A DNA stretch of 18,818 bases, taken from the NCBI GenBank assembly GCA_021780015.1, contig JAJXZN010000273.1:1-18818 (forward strand). The letters are read 5' to 3'. The first letter of the stretch is position 1. Every line of letters starts with the position of its first letter. The DNA comes from Pseudomonadota bacterium (GTDB taxonomy: Bacteria > Pseudomonadota > Alphaproteobacteria > Rhizobiales > Beijerinckiaceae). Below, piece after piece: positions 7,288 through 15,270 of this stretch. The position numbers were made by a program, and so were the translations under genes. The notes beneath the pieces are model-generated. The model was not told the DNA's origin and searched no databases. It saw nothing but the letters and a program-made list of their open reading frames with translations.

Positions 7288-10249
7288 GCAGCCATTTCCC
7301 TTCGGGATCGACGAAGATCGGCGAGACGACCTCGACCTCCACATCGCCTTCACGGACCGGATCGTAGGCGCGGACATATTCGCCAATGCGGGCCGCACCA
7401 TGCTTGAGAAGACCGAGGCCGACCCAGCAGCCGGCATGCGGAGAATAGGTGACGGAGGTCATATAGCCCTCGTCGTTCTCGGCCGTCGCGGCCGCCTCGA
7501 TCGCCAGGAAATGCGCCCCGGAGCGCAGACGCTGGCCGGGATCGACCGGCTTGAAGCCGACGAGGCTCGGCCGGTCGGGATCGGTCAAAGCCGGGCGCTC
7601 GGCCAAGACGCGGCCGATGAAATCTTTCTTCTTCGAGAGCATCTTGCCAAGGCCGAGATCGGCCGCGGTCGTCTGGCCGTTGAGTTCCGGCACCGAGACA
7701 TGGCCCTTTTCGATGCGCAGCACGCCGAGGGCTTCGCTGCCATAGGGCACCGCACCGAATTCCGCGCCGGCGCGCATGAGCGCGCGGATGAGGCTGTCGC
7801 CGTAATTGGCCGGCACGGCGATCTCGTAAGCAAGCTCGCCGGAGAAGGAGATGCGATAGAGCCGCACCGGCACGTCGCCCCAGAAAAATTCGGCGCAAGC
7901 GAGGAAGGGGAAGGCTTCGTTCGAGACGTCGAACCTGTCGCCCAGCAGAGTTTCGAGAACTTTTCGCGATTTCGGCCCGGCGACGGCATATTGCGTCCAT
8001 TGCTCAGTGACCGAGGCCATCGCCACATCGAGCTCCGGCCACAGGACCTGATGGCAGAATTCGAGATGCTGCATCACCTTGCCGGCATTGCCGGTGGTCG
8101 TCGACATCACATATTGCTCGGGCCCGAGACGCGCCGTGGTGCCGTCGTCAAGCACGATGCCGTCTTCGCGCAGCATCAGACCGTAACGCGCCTTGCCGAC
8201 CGGCAGGGTCGAGAACATGTTGACATAGACGCGGTCGAGAAAGGCTCCCGCGTCCCGGCCGTGGATCTCGATCTTGCCGAGGCTCGAGACGTCGCAGATG
8301 CCGACTGCGGCGCGCACGGTCTTCACCTCGCGCGTCACGCTTTCGAACCAATCCGTCTCGCCGGGCTTGGTGAACCAGCGCGGCCGCAGCCATTGGCCCG
8401 CCTCGATCATCGTCGCGCCATTCTCGAGCGCCCAGTCGTGGCCGGCGCAATAGCGCGTCGCCTTGAAGTGTTTGCCGACATGCGGGCCGGCGAAGGCGCC
8501 GATGGCGACCGGCACATGCGGCGGCCGAAAGCGCGTCGTCCCGGCCTGGTGCATCGTGCGGCCGGTCAAATGCGCCATCAAGGCTTGGCCGGTGACGCTC
8601 GAGGTCTTGCCTTGCTCGGTCGCCATGCCGAGCGTCGTATAGCGCTTCAAATGCTCGACGGCGCGGAAACCCTCGCGATTGGCGATCGCGACGTCCTTGG
8701 CGGTCACATCGTTCTGCTGGTCGACAAAGGCCTTGCCGCGATGTTCGACGTACCAAACGGGCGACACCGCGCACGGCTCGTCATCGGCGCGCGGAACCGC
8801 GGCCGGCGCAGACGCGAAGCCGAGATCCGAGGCAAGCGTCCGGCCCGCTTGCATCCCGGCGCGCAAGCAAGCGGCGAGAGCGAAATCGCCGGCGGCCGCG
8901 CCGATGCTTTGCATCCCGGGCGGAAGCTCGCCCGGCACGAAGGCACCGCATTCTTCCGACCAAACAGGCTTGCCGCCGAGATGCGTGGTCAGCCCGACTT
9001 GCGGATTATAGCCATTGGAGACCGCCAGCACGTCGACCTCGAACTGGAGGATTTTGTCGTCTTTGCGCACCTCGATATGTTTGAGGCCTGGTCGCCCATG
9101 CGCGTCCGAGACGACGGCGTCGAGAAGAACGCGGACGCCGGCGCGCGACAGCGGCCGGGTCAAGGCGTCGGCGACATGGGCGCGGGCATCGACGACGATC
9201 TCGATCGGGAGGCCGGCCTTCAGCACGTCCTGCGCCGTGAGCCAGCCATCGTCCGAGGTGACGAAGAAGGCGATCTTGCGGCCCGGCGCCGTCGCAAAGC
9301 GGTTGACGTAAGTCCGCAGCGCCGAGGCGAGGATGACGCCCGGCTTGTCATTGCCGCCGAAGACGATCGGCCGCTCGATCGCACCCATGGCATTGATCGT
9401 GCGGCGCGCAACGATCTGCCAAAGACGCTGGCGGGGCTGATGCAGTCCCGGCTGCGGCAGATGATCGGAGACGCGTTCGAGCGCGCCATAGGTGCCGCCG
9501 TCATAGACGCCGAAGACCGAGGTGCGGCGGAAGATGCGTACCTCTGGCAGCGACGTGAGTTCGGCTTCGACACGCGCCACCCAGTCGATGGCGGGCATCG
9601 AATCGATCTCGTGCGGTTCCGATAGCAACCGGCCGCCGAGGCGGAAATCTTCTTCGCAGATGATGACCCGCGCACCGGTGCGGGCTGCAGCCAGAGCTGC
9701 GGAAAGCCCCGCGGGTCCCGAACCGACGACGAGCACATCGCAATAGGCTGTTGCATGCTCGTAATGATCGGGATCGGGCAGGCGGCTGACCATGCCAAGG
9801 CCAGCGGCCCGGCGGATTGCCGGCTCATAGACCTTCTCCCAGAAGGACGCCGGCCACATGAAGGTCTTATAATAGAAGCCGCCGACGAAGAGCGGCGCGA
9901 ACAGCTGATTGACGGACAGCACGTCGAGGCGCGGCGAGGGCCAGCAATTCTGGCTCGTCGCGACGAGGCGGTCGAAGAGCTCGACCGTGGTGGCCTTGGT
10001 ATTGGGCTCGCGCCGGGAGCCGTTGCGCAAAGTGACCAGCGCGTTCGGCTCCTCCGGTCCGGCGGTGAAAATGCCGCGCGGCCGATGATATTTAAACGAG
10101 CGTCCGACGAGGTTGACGCCGTTCGCCATCAAAGCCGAGGCGAGTGTGTCGCCGGGATGGCCCGCGTAAGGCTTGCCGTCGAACGTGAAGGTGATCTCGC
10201 GGCGCCGGTCGAGCAGGCCGCCGTTTGAGAGCCGCATCGGTTTGCTCAT
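7280..10249 (-). CDS. soxA: Sarcosine oxidase-type alpha subunit (SoxA, or MgdC of N-methylglutamate dehydrogenase)
   Basis: This 989-residue protein is the large subunit of the heterotetrameric flavoenzyme that oxidises an N-methyl amino acid and passes the methyl carbon to tetrahydrofolate. The order of domains is standard: a 2Fe-2S-ferredoxin-like N-terminus without cluster cysteines (FTFDGKPYAGHPGDTLASAL, GRSFKYHRPRGI, residues 21-60), an FAD/NAD-binding domain with DVLVVGSGPAGLSAA from residue 171 (G176, G178, G181), and a C-terminal GcvT-like tetrahydrofolate domain (about 600-980), including GDAGAFLDRVYVNMFSTL-like and RIEKGHVSVPELNGQTTAADLGL-like blocks. Length matches the family. Its ATG shares the four-base ATGA with the soxD stop, and GGGAGGG lies upstream. 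The substrate may be sarcosine or N-methylglutamate; the neighbouring gmaS-like gene keeps the second option open. Confidence 0.93.
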   Translation of the reverse strand: MSKPMRLSNGGLLDRRREITFTFDGKPYAGHPGDTLASALMANGVNLVGRSFKYHRPRGIFTAGPEEPNALVTLRNGSRREPNTKATTVELFDRLVATSQNCWPSPRLDVLSVNQLFAPLFVGGFYYKTFMWPASFWEKVYEPAIRRAAGLGMVSRLPDPDHYEHATAYCDVLVVGSGPAGLSAALAAARTGARVIICEEDFRLGGRLLSEPHEIDSMPAIDWVARVEAELTSLPEVRIFRRTSVFGVYDGGTYGALERVSDHLPQPGLHQPRQRLWQIVARRTINAMGAIERPIVFGGNDKPGVILASALRTYVNRFATAPGRKIAFFVTSDDGWLTAQDVLKAGLPIEIVVDARAHVADALTRPLSRAGVRVLLDAVVSDAHGRPGLKHIEVRKDDKILQFEVDVLAVSNGYNPQVGLTTHLGGKPVWSEECGAFVPGELPPGMQSIGAAAGDFALAACLRAGMQAGRTLASDLGFASAPAAVPRADDEPCAVSPVWYVEHRGKAFVDQQNDVTAKDVAIANREGFRAVEHLKRYTTLGMATEQGKTSSVTGQALMAHLTGRTMHQAGTTRFRPPHVPVAIGAFAGPHVGKHFKATRYCAGHDWALENGATMIEAGQWLRPRWFTKPGETDWFESVTREVKTVRAAVGICDVSSLGKIEIHGRDAGAFLDRVYVNMFSTLPVGKARYGLMLREDGIVLDDGTTARLGPEQYVMSTTTGNAGKVMQHLEFCHQVLWPELDVAMASVTEQWTQYAVAGPKSRKVLETLLGDRFDVSNEAFPFLACAEFFWGDVPVRLYRISFSGELAYEIAVPANYGDSLIRALMRAGAEFGAVPYGSEALGVLRIEKGHVSVPELNGQTTAADLGLGKMLSKKKDFIGRVLAERPALTDPDRPSLVGFKPVDPGQRLRSGAHFLAIEAAATAENDEGYMTSVTYSPHAGCWVGLGLLKHGAARIGEYVRAYDPVREGDVEVEVVSPIFVDPEGKWLHE

Positions 10250-10512
10250 CGCGCGCCCTCCCGCGCCAGCGCCGCGCTTTCGATTTCATGGGTGCGGGTG
10301 TCGCGCACGACCTTCAGCCAGGAGCGGCAGCCGAGCGCGTGATACCAATGTTCCTCGCTCGGCCCGGCCGGATTGGAACGCAGATAGGCATAGGCGAAGA
10401 ATTTCTCCGCCGCGTCGGGCGCAGCGGGATCGGGGCGCGGCCCCGTCGCTTCGCCGAGGGTGACGAATTCGGATACGTCGCGGGGACCGCAGAAGGGGCA
10501 GGGGATTCGCAT
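10246..10512 (-). CDS. soxD: Sarcosine oxidase-type delta subunit (SoxD, or MgdB)
   Basis: This is the small zinc-binding delta subunit, 88 residues long. The zinc ligands expected in the family are all there: Cys5 and Cys8 in CPFCG, then His58 and Cys62 in YHALGC. The central FFAYAYLRSNPAGPSEEHWYH stretch (residues 38-58) is the family hallmark. It begins 6 bases after the soxB stop, where TGAGG at that stop can act as Shine-Dalgarno, and ends with a 4-base ATGA overlap into soxA. The B-D-A-G gene order is the usual one for these operons. Confidence 0.93.
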   Translation of the reverse strand: MRIPCPFCGPRDVSEFVTLGEATGPRPDPAAPDAAEKFFAYAYLRSNPAGPSEEHWYHALGCRSWLKVVRDTRTHEIESAALAREGAR

Positions 10513-10518
10513 GGTGCC

Positions 10519-11769
10519 TCAGTGCAGATTGGGCTGCGGGCCTTGGCCCTTTTCGTCGAGCACGGCGCCGCGGGCGAAGCGGTCGAGCCGGAAGGCCGCG
10601 GCAGCCGAGTGGGGTTCATCGCGCGCGTTCAGGTGGGCGAAGCACCAGCCGGCGGCGGGCACGGCTTTGAAGCCGCCGTAATTCCAGCCGGCGTTGAGAT
10701 AGAGACCTTCGACCGGCGTCTTATCGATGATCGGCGAACCGTCCGCCGACATGTCCATGATGCCGCCCCAGTTGCGTAGGATGCGCACCCGGCCGATCAT
10801 CGGCATGAGCGCGACGCCGCCTTCGCAAACGTCCCTGACCGTCGGCAGATTGCCGCGCTGCGCATAGGATTTGTAGCCGTCGAGATCGCCGCCGAATACG
10901 AGCCCGCCTTTGTCGGACTGGCTGATGTAGAAGTGCCCGGCGCCGAAGGTGATGACGTTGGGGATCAACGGCTTCACGCCTTCCGAGACGAAGGCCTGGA
11001 TCACATGGCTTTCGATCGGCAGCCGCATGCCAGCGAGCGCCGCCACGCGCGAACTATTGCCGGCGACGGAGAGGCCGACTTTCTTGGCAAGGATCTTGCC
11101 GCGTGTAGTTTCGACACCGGTGATGCGGCCGTTCTCGATGACAAAGCCCGTCACTTCGCAATTCTGCACGATATCGACGCCGCGATCGCTCGCGCCGCGC
11201 GCATAGCCCCAGGCGACGGCGTCGTGCCGCGCCGTGCCGCCGCGCTTCTGTAGGAGACCGCCGTGGATCGGGAACCGCGCATCGTCGAAATTGAGGAAGG
11301 GAAGCATGGCGCGGACCTGGTCGCGGTCGAGAAGATCGGCATCGACGCCGTGCAGGCGCATCGCATTGCCGCGCCGCGCATAGACGTCGCGCTGGCCGTC
11401 GGAATGGTAGAGGTTCAGCACGCCGCGCTGGCTCACCATCGCATTGTAGTTGAAGTCTTGCTCCAGCCTTTCCCAGAGCTTCATCGACCATTCGTAAAAG
11501 ACGATATTGCCGGGCAGCAGATAGTTCGAGCGAATGATCGTCGTGTTGCGGCCGATATTGCCGGAGCCGAGCCAGCCTTTTTCCAGCACCGCGACGTTGC
11601 GGATGCCGTGTTCCTTGGCGAGGTAATAGGCGGTCGCAAGGCCGTGGCCGCCGGCGCCGATGATGATGACATCATAGGCGCCCTTCGGCTCGGCATCGCG
11701 CCACGTCGGCGTCCAGCCGCGATGGCCGGTTAAGGCATTCTGGAGAAGGGAGAAAAAGGAATAGTGCAT
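10519..11769 (-). CDS. soxB: Sarcosine oxidase-type beta subunit (SoxB, or MgdA)
   Basis: The beta subunit carries the amine-oxidising flavin site and, in characterised members, a covalently bound FMN. The ATG at 11769 gives MHYSFFSLLQNALTGHRGW, the standard family N-terminus, and a normal length of 416 residues; longer in-frame extensions would run through the divergent promoter region. The dinucleotide-binding motif GAGGHG is at residues 38-43, followed by the NIGRNTTIIRSNYL block (71-84). His182 in ARHDAVAWGYARGA lies where the covalent flavin histidine is found in this family. The C-terminal GWNYGGFKAVPAAGWCFAHL is also typical. It is the first gene of the B-D-A-G operon and is divergent from an AraC-type regulator, its likely activator. 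Confidence 0.93.
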   Translation of the reverse strand: MHYSFFSLLQNALTGHRGWTPTWRDAEPKGAYDVIIIGAGGHGLATAYYLAKEHGIRNVAVLEKGWLGSGNIGRNTTIIRSNYLLPGNIVFYEWSMKLWERLEQDFNYNAMVSQRGVLNLYHSDGQRDVYARRGNAMRLHGVDADLLDRDQVRAMLPFLNFDDARFPIHGGLLQKRGGTARHDAVAWGYARGASDRGVDIVQNCEVTGFVIENGRITGVETTRGKILAKKVGLSVAGNSSRVAALAGMRLPIESHVIQAFVSEGVKPLIPNVITFGAGHFYISQSDKGGLVFGGDLDGYKSYAQRGNLPTVRDVCEGGVALMPMIGRVRILRNWGGIMDMSADGSPIIDKTPVEGLYLNAGWNYGGFKAVPAAGWCFAHLNARDEPHSAAAAFRLDRFARGAVLDEKGQGPQPNLH

Positions 11770-11804
11770 CCGGATGAATCGCCCAGCACGAGCCGCTCTT
11801 GACT

Positions 11805-11843
11805 TCGGCGGAGCATGCGCCGAGACAAGGCAGTAATCTTGTC
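11805..11843. promoter_or_regulatory. Two adjacent dyads between soxB and the AraC-type regulator (operator candidate)
   Basis: Two inverted repeats lie back to back in the divergent region. The first is TCGGCG and CGCCGA (11805-11810 and 11818-11823) with a 7-base spacer. The second is GACAAG and CTTGTC (11824-11829 and 11838-11843) with an 8-base spacer. They lie 35-75 bases upstream of the soxB ATG and 16-55 bases upstream of the regulator ATG at 11860. A TTGACT at 11799-11804 on the + strand could be a -35 for the regulator, though no good -10 follows. Their position suits control of both genes; binding by the encoded regulator is inference. Confidence 0.4.
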
Positions 11844-11859
11844 CATAAGCGCCATTCTC

Positions 11860-12870
11860 ATGATCAAAAACGACATGCTGGGGCTGCCGTCTGAGCCGCG
11901 AAAGATCGGCTTTCTGCTGATCGACGATTTCGCATTGATGTCTTTCGCTTCGGCGATCGAGCCGTTTCGCGCCGCCAATGTGCTGGCCGGGCGGACGCTC
12001 TATCATTGGGTCACGATCGGCGTCGATCGCGCGGCGGCCGCGGCATCTGCCGGACTGTCCGTACGGACGCAGCACCGTGTCGGCGACGATCTCGATCTCG
12101 ATACGCTTCTCGTTTGCGCGGGCAGTAATTCAGCCGAATTCGCGCAGGAAGCCGTGCTGCAATGGCTGCGCCGGCTGGCGCGGCGCGGCGTGCGCATCGG
12201 GGGTGTTTCGGCAGGGCCTTTTATCCTCGCCCGCGCCGGGCTTCTCGACGGCTATCGCTGCACGATTCATTGGGAGCATGTGCCGGCTTTCCGCGAGAGC
12301 TTTCCGCAGCTCACGCTTCGGCGCTCTTTGTATGAGATCGACCGCGACCGGCTGACCTGCGCCGGCGGCATTGCGGCGCTCGACATGATGCATGCGTTGA
12401 TCGCCGCCGAGCAGGGGCGCACCTTGGCCGACAAGGTCAGCGAATGGTTTTTGCAGACACAGATCCGCGTCGGCACCGGCGCGCAGCGCCGCTCGCTGCA
12501 AGAACGCTATGATACCGCCAATGCGCATCTCTTGACCGCTTTGGAACTGGTCGAAAGCCATATCGAGCATCCGATGAGCCGCCGCGCCCTAGCGCAAGCA
12601 GCCGGCATTTCGGTGCGTCAGCTCGAACGGCTCTTCGCCCAGCATCTCGATACGACGCTGGACGGGCATTATCGCGAAATCCGGCTGGAGCGCGCGCGCA
12701 CGCTCTTGCGCCAGACGGTTCTGCCGGTCGCGGAAGTGGGTCTCGCCAGCGGCTTCCAGAGCGCCAGTCATTTTTCGCGGCAATATAAGCGGCGTTTCGG
12801 CCATGCGCCGGCGCAGGAGCGGCGGACGAAGGCGCAAAGGACGATCAGGGCCGGTCGCGCTGGTAGATGA
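11860..12870 (+). CDS. AraC-family regulator with DJ-1/PfpI-like N-terminal domain (GlxA/GbdR type)
   Basis: The N-terminal half (about residues 14-190) is a DJ-1/PfpI-like sensor domain, beginning KIGFLLIDDFALMSFASAIE, with GVSAGPFILARAGLLDGYRC in the middle, where the enzymatic cysteine of true PfpI proteins is replaced. The C-terminal third is an AraC-type double helix-turn-helix, with MSRRALAQAAGISVRQLERL and VAEVGLASGFQSASHFSRQY. GbdR, SouR and CdhR of pseudomonads and GlxA of rhizobia share this build and control betaine, sarcosine or related methyl-amine catabolism, so activation of the divergent sox-type operon is likely. The start is uncertain: ATG at 11815, 11860 or 11875 are all in frame and none has a good Shine-Dalgarno. 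I prefer 11860 because the dyads at 11805-11843 then stay outside the gene. Its last 26 bases overlap the convergent XRE-cupin gene. Confidence 0.88.
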   Translation: MIKNDMLGLPSEPRKIGFLLIDDFALMSFASAIEPFRAANVLAGRTLYHWVTIGVDRAAAAASAGLSVRTQHRVGDDLDLDTLLVCAGSNSAEFAQEAVLQWLRRLARRGVRIGGVSAGPFILARAGLLDGYRCTIHWEHVPAFRESFPQLTLRRSLYEIDRDRLTCAGGIAALDMMHALIAAEQGRTLADKVSEWFLQTQIRVGTGAQRRSLQERYDTANAHLLTALELVESHIEHPMSRRALAQAAGISVRQLERLFAQHLDTTLDGHYREIRLERARTLLRQTVLPVAEVGLASGFQSASHFSRQYKRRFGHAPAQERRTKAQRTIRAGRAGR

Positions 12871-13516
12871 TGATCGACAGATAGGTCATCGGCAATTCTA
12901 GCAGGGCCTCCGGCCCGTGCATGGCACTCGAATCGAAGAGCAGCGAATCGCCCGGGGCCAGCCGGTAGACCGTGTCACCGTGCCGGTAATCGACAAGGCC
13001 GGTGAGCATATAGATGAATTCACGCCCGGCATGCTGGAAGGCGGTGTAGGGCGCCGCCTCTTTTTCCAAAGTGATCAGATAAGGTTCGACCGCGATATCG
13101 CCGCCAAGCGCATGGCCGAGAAGCTGGTAGATATGGCCGACCTTGGAGCCGCGCCGTTCAATGACGACGCCCTGATCGGCTTTCACATAGGAGCAGTCGC
13201 GCTGATCTTCGAAAGCGGCGAAGAGTGCCGTCATCGGTGCGCTGAGCGCCGCGGCGATCGATTGCAGCGAAGCGAGCGAAGCCGATATCTGGCCGGTCTC
13301 AATCTTCGACATCATGCCGGTCGAGATTTGCGCCGCATTGGCAAGATCGGCGACCGACAGGTTGAGGCGCCGGCGCAATTGCCGAATCTGGCTGCCGATG
13401 GCGCGTTCCAGACTCCGCGCTTCGCCCGGTGGCGCGTTGGAGACCGTCAATAATTTTTGCACTGCGGCGGCGGAATCTTCGACTGCCGCAGCCGCGGATT
13501 TTGTCTTGCGATCCAT
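12845..13516 (-). CDS. XRE-family regulator with C-terminal cupin domain
   Basis: This 223-residue protein joins an N-terminal helix-turn-helix (about 43-98; IRQLRRRLNLSVADLANAAQ, then SKIETGQISASLASLQSIAA) to a small cupin ligand-binding domain (about 150-215; QHAGREFIYMLTGLVDYRHG, then LAPGDSLLFDSSAMHGPEAL). Regulators of this type, such as PuuR, often sense a small metabolite and control genes for polyamine, amine or amino acid use, frequently next to glutamine synthetase-like enzymes. It lies 180 bases downstream of the gmaS-like gene on the same strand and is the obvious candidate regulator for it. The ATG at 13516 starts MDRKTKSAAAAVE; a GTG at 13579 would add 21 residues. No strong Shine-Dalgarno is seen. 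The 3' end overlaps that of the convergent AraC-type gene. Confidence 0.9.
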   Translation of the reverse strand: MDRKTKSAAAAVEDSAAAVQKLLTVSNAPPGEARSLERAIGSQIRQLRRRLNLSVADLANAAQISTGMMSKIETGQISASLASLQSIAAALSAPMTALFAAFEDQRDCSYVKADQGVVIERRGSKVGHIYQLLGHALGGDIAVEPYLITLEKEAAPYTAFQHAGREFIYMLTGLVDYRHGDTVYRLAPGDSLLFDSSAMHGPEALLELPMTYLSIIIYQRDRP

Positions 13517-13582
13517 GGTTTTAACCGGCGAGATTGAGCGGCGATAAGTCCAAAGCAACTGTAACTTATGCCGGATCACGGC

Positions 13583-13683
13583 GGCAAGGAACCTAAGGCT
13601 GCCTTGCCCCCAAGTTTTTACAGTCTCTCGCCGGCCTTAACAGGGCCGTCACGGTAAAGCGGCTTCAAAATCAGTGCTTTACC
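13583..13683. promoter_or_regulatory. Two inverted repeats between the gmaS-like gene and the XRE-cupin gene
   Basis: The 179-base gap 13517-13695 holds two clear dyads. GGTAAAGC and GCTTTACC (13653-13660 and 13676-13683, 15-base loop) lie just past the gmaS-like stop codon and are a candidate transcription terminator for it, though without a U-tract. GGCAAGG and CCTTGCC (13583-13589 and 13602-13608, 12-base loop) lie 67 bases upstream of the regulator ATG and could be an operator for autoregulation or part of the same termination region. On the + strand the second is followed by a T-run, but no + strand gene ends here. Confidence 0.4.
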
Positions 13684-13695
13684 CCCATGCTGTGG

Positions 13696-14997
13696 TCAGC
13701 AGTCGAGTGTCGTCTCGACCTCCCATTTGCTCAGATGGCGCATGAATTCGTGCCAATTGTCGGTTCTCAGCTTCACATAGGCGTTCACGAATTCGGTACC
13801 GAAGGCCTTTCCGTAGATCGGCGACGCCTCGAGCGCTCGCAAGGCATCGAGAAGATTGAGCGGCAGTTTCTTGGCGCCTTCGACCAGATGGCCGTGCGTA
13901 TACATGTTGATGTCGAGCCGCTTGCCGGGGTCGCGCGCGTGCGCGATGCCGTCGAGGCCCGCCGCCAGTACGCCCGCCTGGAGCAGATAGGGATTGGCGG
14001 CGCCGTCGGCGAGGCGGAATTCGAAGCGGCCTTCTTCCGGGATGCGCACCATGTGAGTGCGGTTGTTGCCGGTATAGGTGATCGTGTTGGGCGACCAGGT
14101 CGCGCCGGAGAGCGTGACAGTGCCGTTAATGCGCTTGTAGCTGTTGACCGTCGGGTTCGTAATGGCGGTCAGCGCCTCGGCATTGGCGAGGATGCCGGCG
14201 AGGAAATGATAGCCGAGCTTCGAGACGCCAAGTTCGCCCTTCGGGTCCTCGAAGACGTTCTTGTTGCCTTCCCACAGCGAAACGTGGACGTGGCACCCAT
14301 TGCCGGTGAGGTTGGGGAAGGGCTTCGGCATGAAGGTCGCGCGCAGCCCGTGCTTCTCGGCGATCGACTTCACCATATATTTGAAGAACGAGTGCCGATC
14401 GGCGGTCTTGAGCGCCTCGTCATAATCCCAGTTCATTTCGAACTGGCCGTTGGCGTCTTCATGGTCGTTCTGGTAGGGCTTCCAGCCCAATTCCAGCATG
14501 CTGTCGCAGATTTCCGAGATCACATCATAACGGCGCATCAGCGCGGTCTGGTCATAACAGGGCTTCGACTGCAGGTCGGCCGCATCGGAAATGCAATCGC
14601 CGTTCGGCGAGATGAGGAAAAATTCGCATTCGACGCCGGATTTCATCTGCAAGCCTTGCTCGGCGGCGGCGGCGATCTGCTTGCGTAGGATATTGCGCGG
14701 TGCGTGCTCGACTTCCTTGCCATCCATCCACGGATTGCCGGCGAACCAGCCGACTTCCTTCTTCCACGGCAATTGAATGAGGCTGTCGGGATCGGGAATG
14801 ACGAACATGTCGGAATCGGCCGGCGACATGTCGAGCCAAGTGGCAAAGCCCGCGAAACCGGCGCCGGTTTTCGCCATGGCGGTGATCGCTTCTGCCGGCA
14901 CGAGCTTCGACCGCTGAGTTCCAAACAAGTCGGTGAACGAGATCAGGAAATATTTGATGCCGCGGTCCTTGGCGATTTTCTCGAGATCTTTTGACAT
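13696..14997 (-). CDS. gmaS: Glutamine synthetase-family ligase, GlnT/GmaS type (gamma-glutamylmethylamide synthetase candidate)
   Basis: This 433-residue enzyme joins an amine to the gamma-carboxyl of glutamate using ATP. It begins ISFTDLFGTQRSKLVPAEAI (residues 19-38), the style of the GlnT/GmaS branch, and not like GlnA. Metal and substrate residues are visible: Glu123 and Glu125 in GVECEFFL, Glu187 in GQFEMNW, His236 and His238 in GNGCHVHVSLW, the arginine-rich loop NNRTHMVRIP and FEFRLADGAANPYLLQ. There is no C-terminal adenylylation-tyrosine motif of the GlnA type. In Methylocella and related methylotrophs this branch makes gamma-glutamylmethylamide from methylamine; in rhizobia the name is glnT. 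The ATG at 14997 has GAGGA 7 bases upstream. A sox/mgd-like operon, a permease and a cupin regulator nearby favour an amine substrate, but ordinary glutamine synthesis is not excluded. Confidence 0.88.
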   Translation of the reverse strand: MSKDLEKIAKDRGIKYFLISFTDLFGTQRSKLVPAEAITAMAKTGAGFAGFATWLDMSPADSDMFVIPDPDSLIQLPWKKEVGWFAGNPWMDGKEVEHAPRNILRKQIAAAAEQGLQMKSGVECEFFLISPNGDCISDAADLQSKPCYDQTALMRRYDVISEICDSMLELGWKPYQNDHEDANGQFEMNWDYDEALKTADRHSFFKYMVKSIAEKHGLRATFMPKPFPNLTGNGCHVHVSLWEGNKNVFEDPKGELGVSKLGYHFLAGILANAEALTAITNPTVNSYKRINGTVTLSGATWSPNTITYTGNNRTHMVRIPEEGRFEFRLADGAANPYLLQAGVLAAGLDGIAHARDPGKRLDINMYTHGHLVEGAKKLPLNLLDALRALEASPIYGKAFGTEFVNAYVKLRTDNWHEFMRHLSKWEVETTLDC

Positions 14998-15013
14998 GTC
15001 TTTTTCCTCATCC

Positions 15014-15211
15014 TCACTGACCGGGAATCCGGCCCGTGCCGAAACGCGGCACTTGTATAACGCCCGTCGTTTTGGCGGCGGACGCGGCGGGGTTCTCAGG
15101 TTGGAAATTGCGCTTATTTGGAATTTCGGTATTGCGAGTCGCGACCTGGAGGTCGAGCTCCGCGCGCTCGGACAGCATCCCAATCTGGAAAATCTCGACA
15201 ATGCGATGCAT
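15014..15211 (-). CDS. Probable small leader ORF upstream of the gmaS-like gene (65 residues)
   Basis: An ORF of 65 codons fills most of the region between a good promoter and the gmaS-like gene. Its ATG at 15211 has GAGGA 7 bases upstream, the same Shine-Dalgarno and spacing as gmaS itself, and lies about 17 bases after the expected transcription start. It ends at 15014, 16 bases before the gmaS ATG. The product begins MHRIVEIFQIGMLSERAELD and is soluble, with no signal peptide or membrane span; the middle is rich in Asn, Pro and Ala. I do not recognise it. It could be a real small protein, a leader peptide coupling translation to gmaS, or a chance ORF in a long leader. Confidence 0.5.
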   Translation of the reverse strand: MHRIVEIFQIGMLSERAELDLQVATRNTEIPNKRNFQPENPAASAAKTTGVIQVPRFGTGRIPGQ

Positions 15212-15234
15212 GGAGAATTCCTCGCTTGCGAAGA

Positions 15235-15263
15235 AAGCTATTGTGAATTTTTTTTGCCGTCAA
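15235..15263 (-). promoter_or_regulatory. Sigma-70-type promoter for the leader ORF and gmaS-like gene
   Basis: Read on the - strand, TTGACG (15263-15258) is followed after exactly 17 bases by TAGCTT (15240-15235). The spacer includes a run of eight A. Expected transcription starts near 15228, giving a leader of about 230 bases ahead of gmaS and about 17 bases ahead of the small ORF. The surrounding 70 bases are far richer in A and T than the rest of the window, as expected of a promoter. Confidence 0.6.
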
Positions 15264-15270
15264 CTAATAA

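Noticed and set aside
6968..9625. 885-codon open frame on the + strand opposite soxA and soxG
   Set aside because: It is antisense to well-supported soxA codons. Long antisense frames are common in GC-rich genes, and its Arg/Asp/His-rich translation resembles no protein family.
13687..14688. 333-codon + strand frame opposite the gmaS-like gene
   Set aside because: The - strand product carries the full set of glutamine synthetase motifs; the + frame is a shadow.
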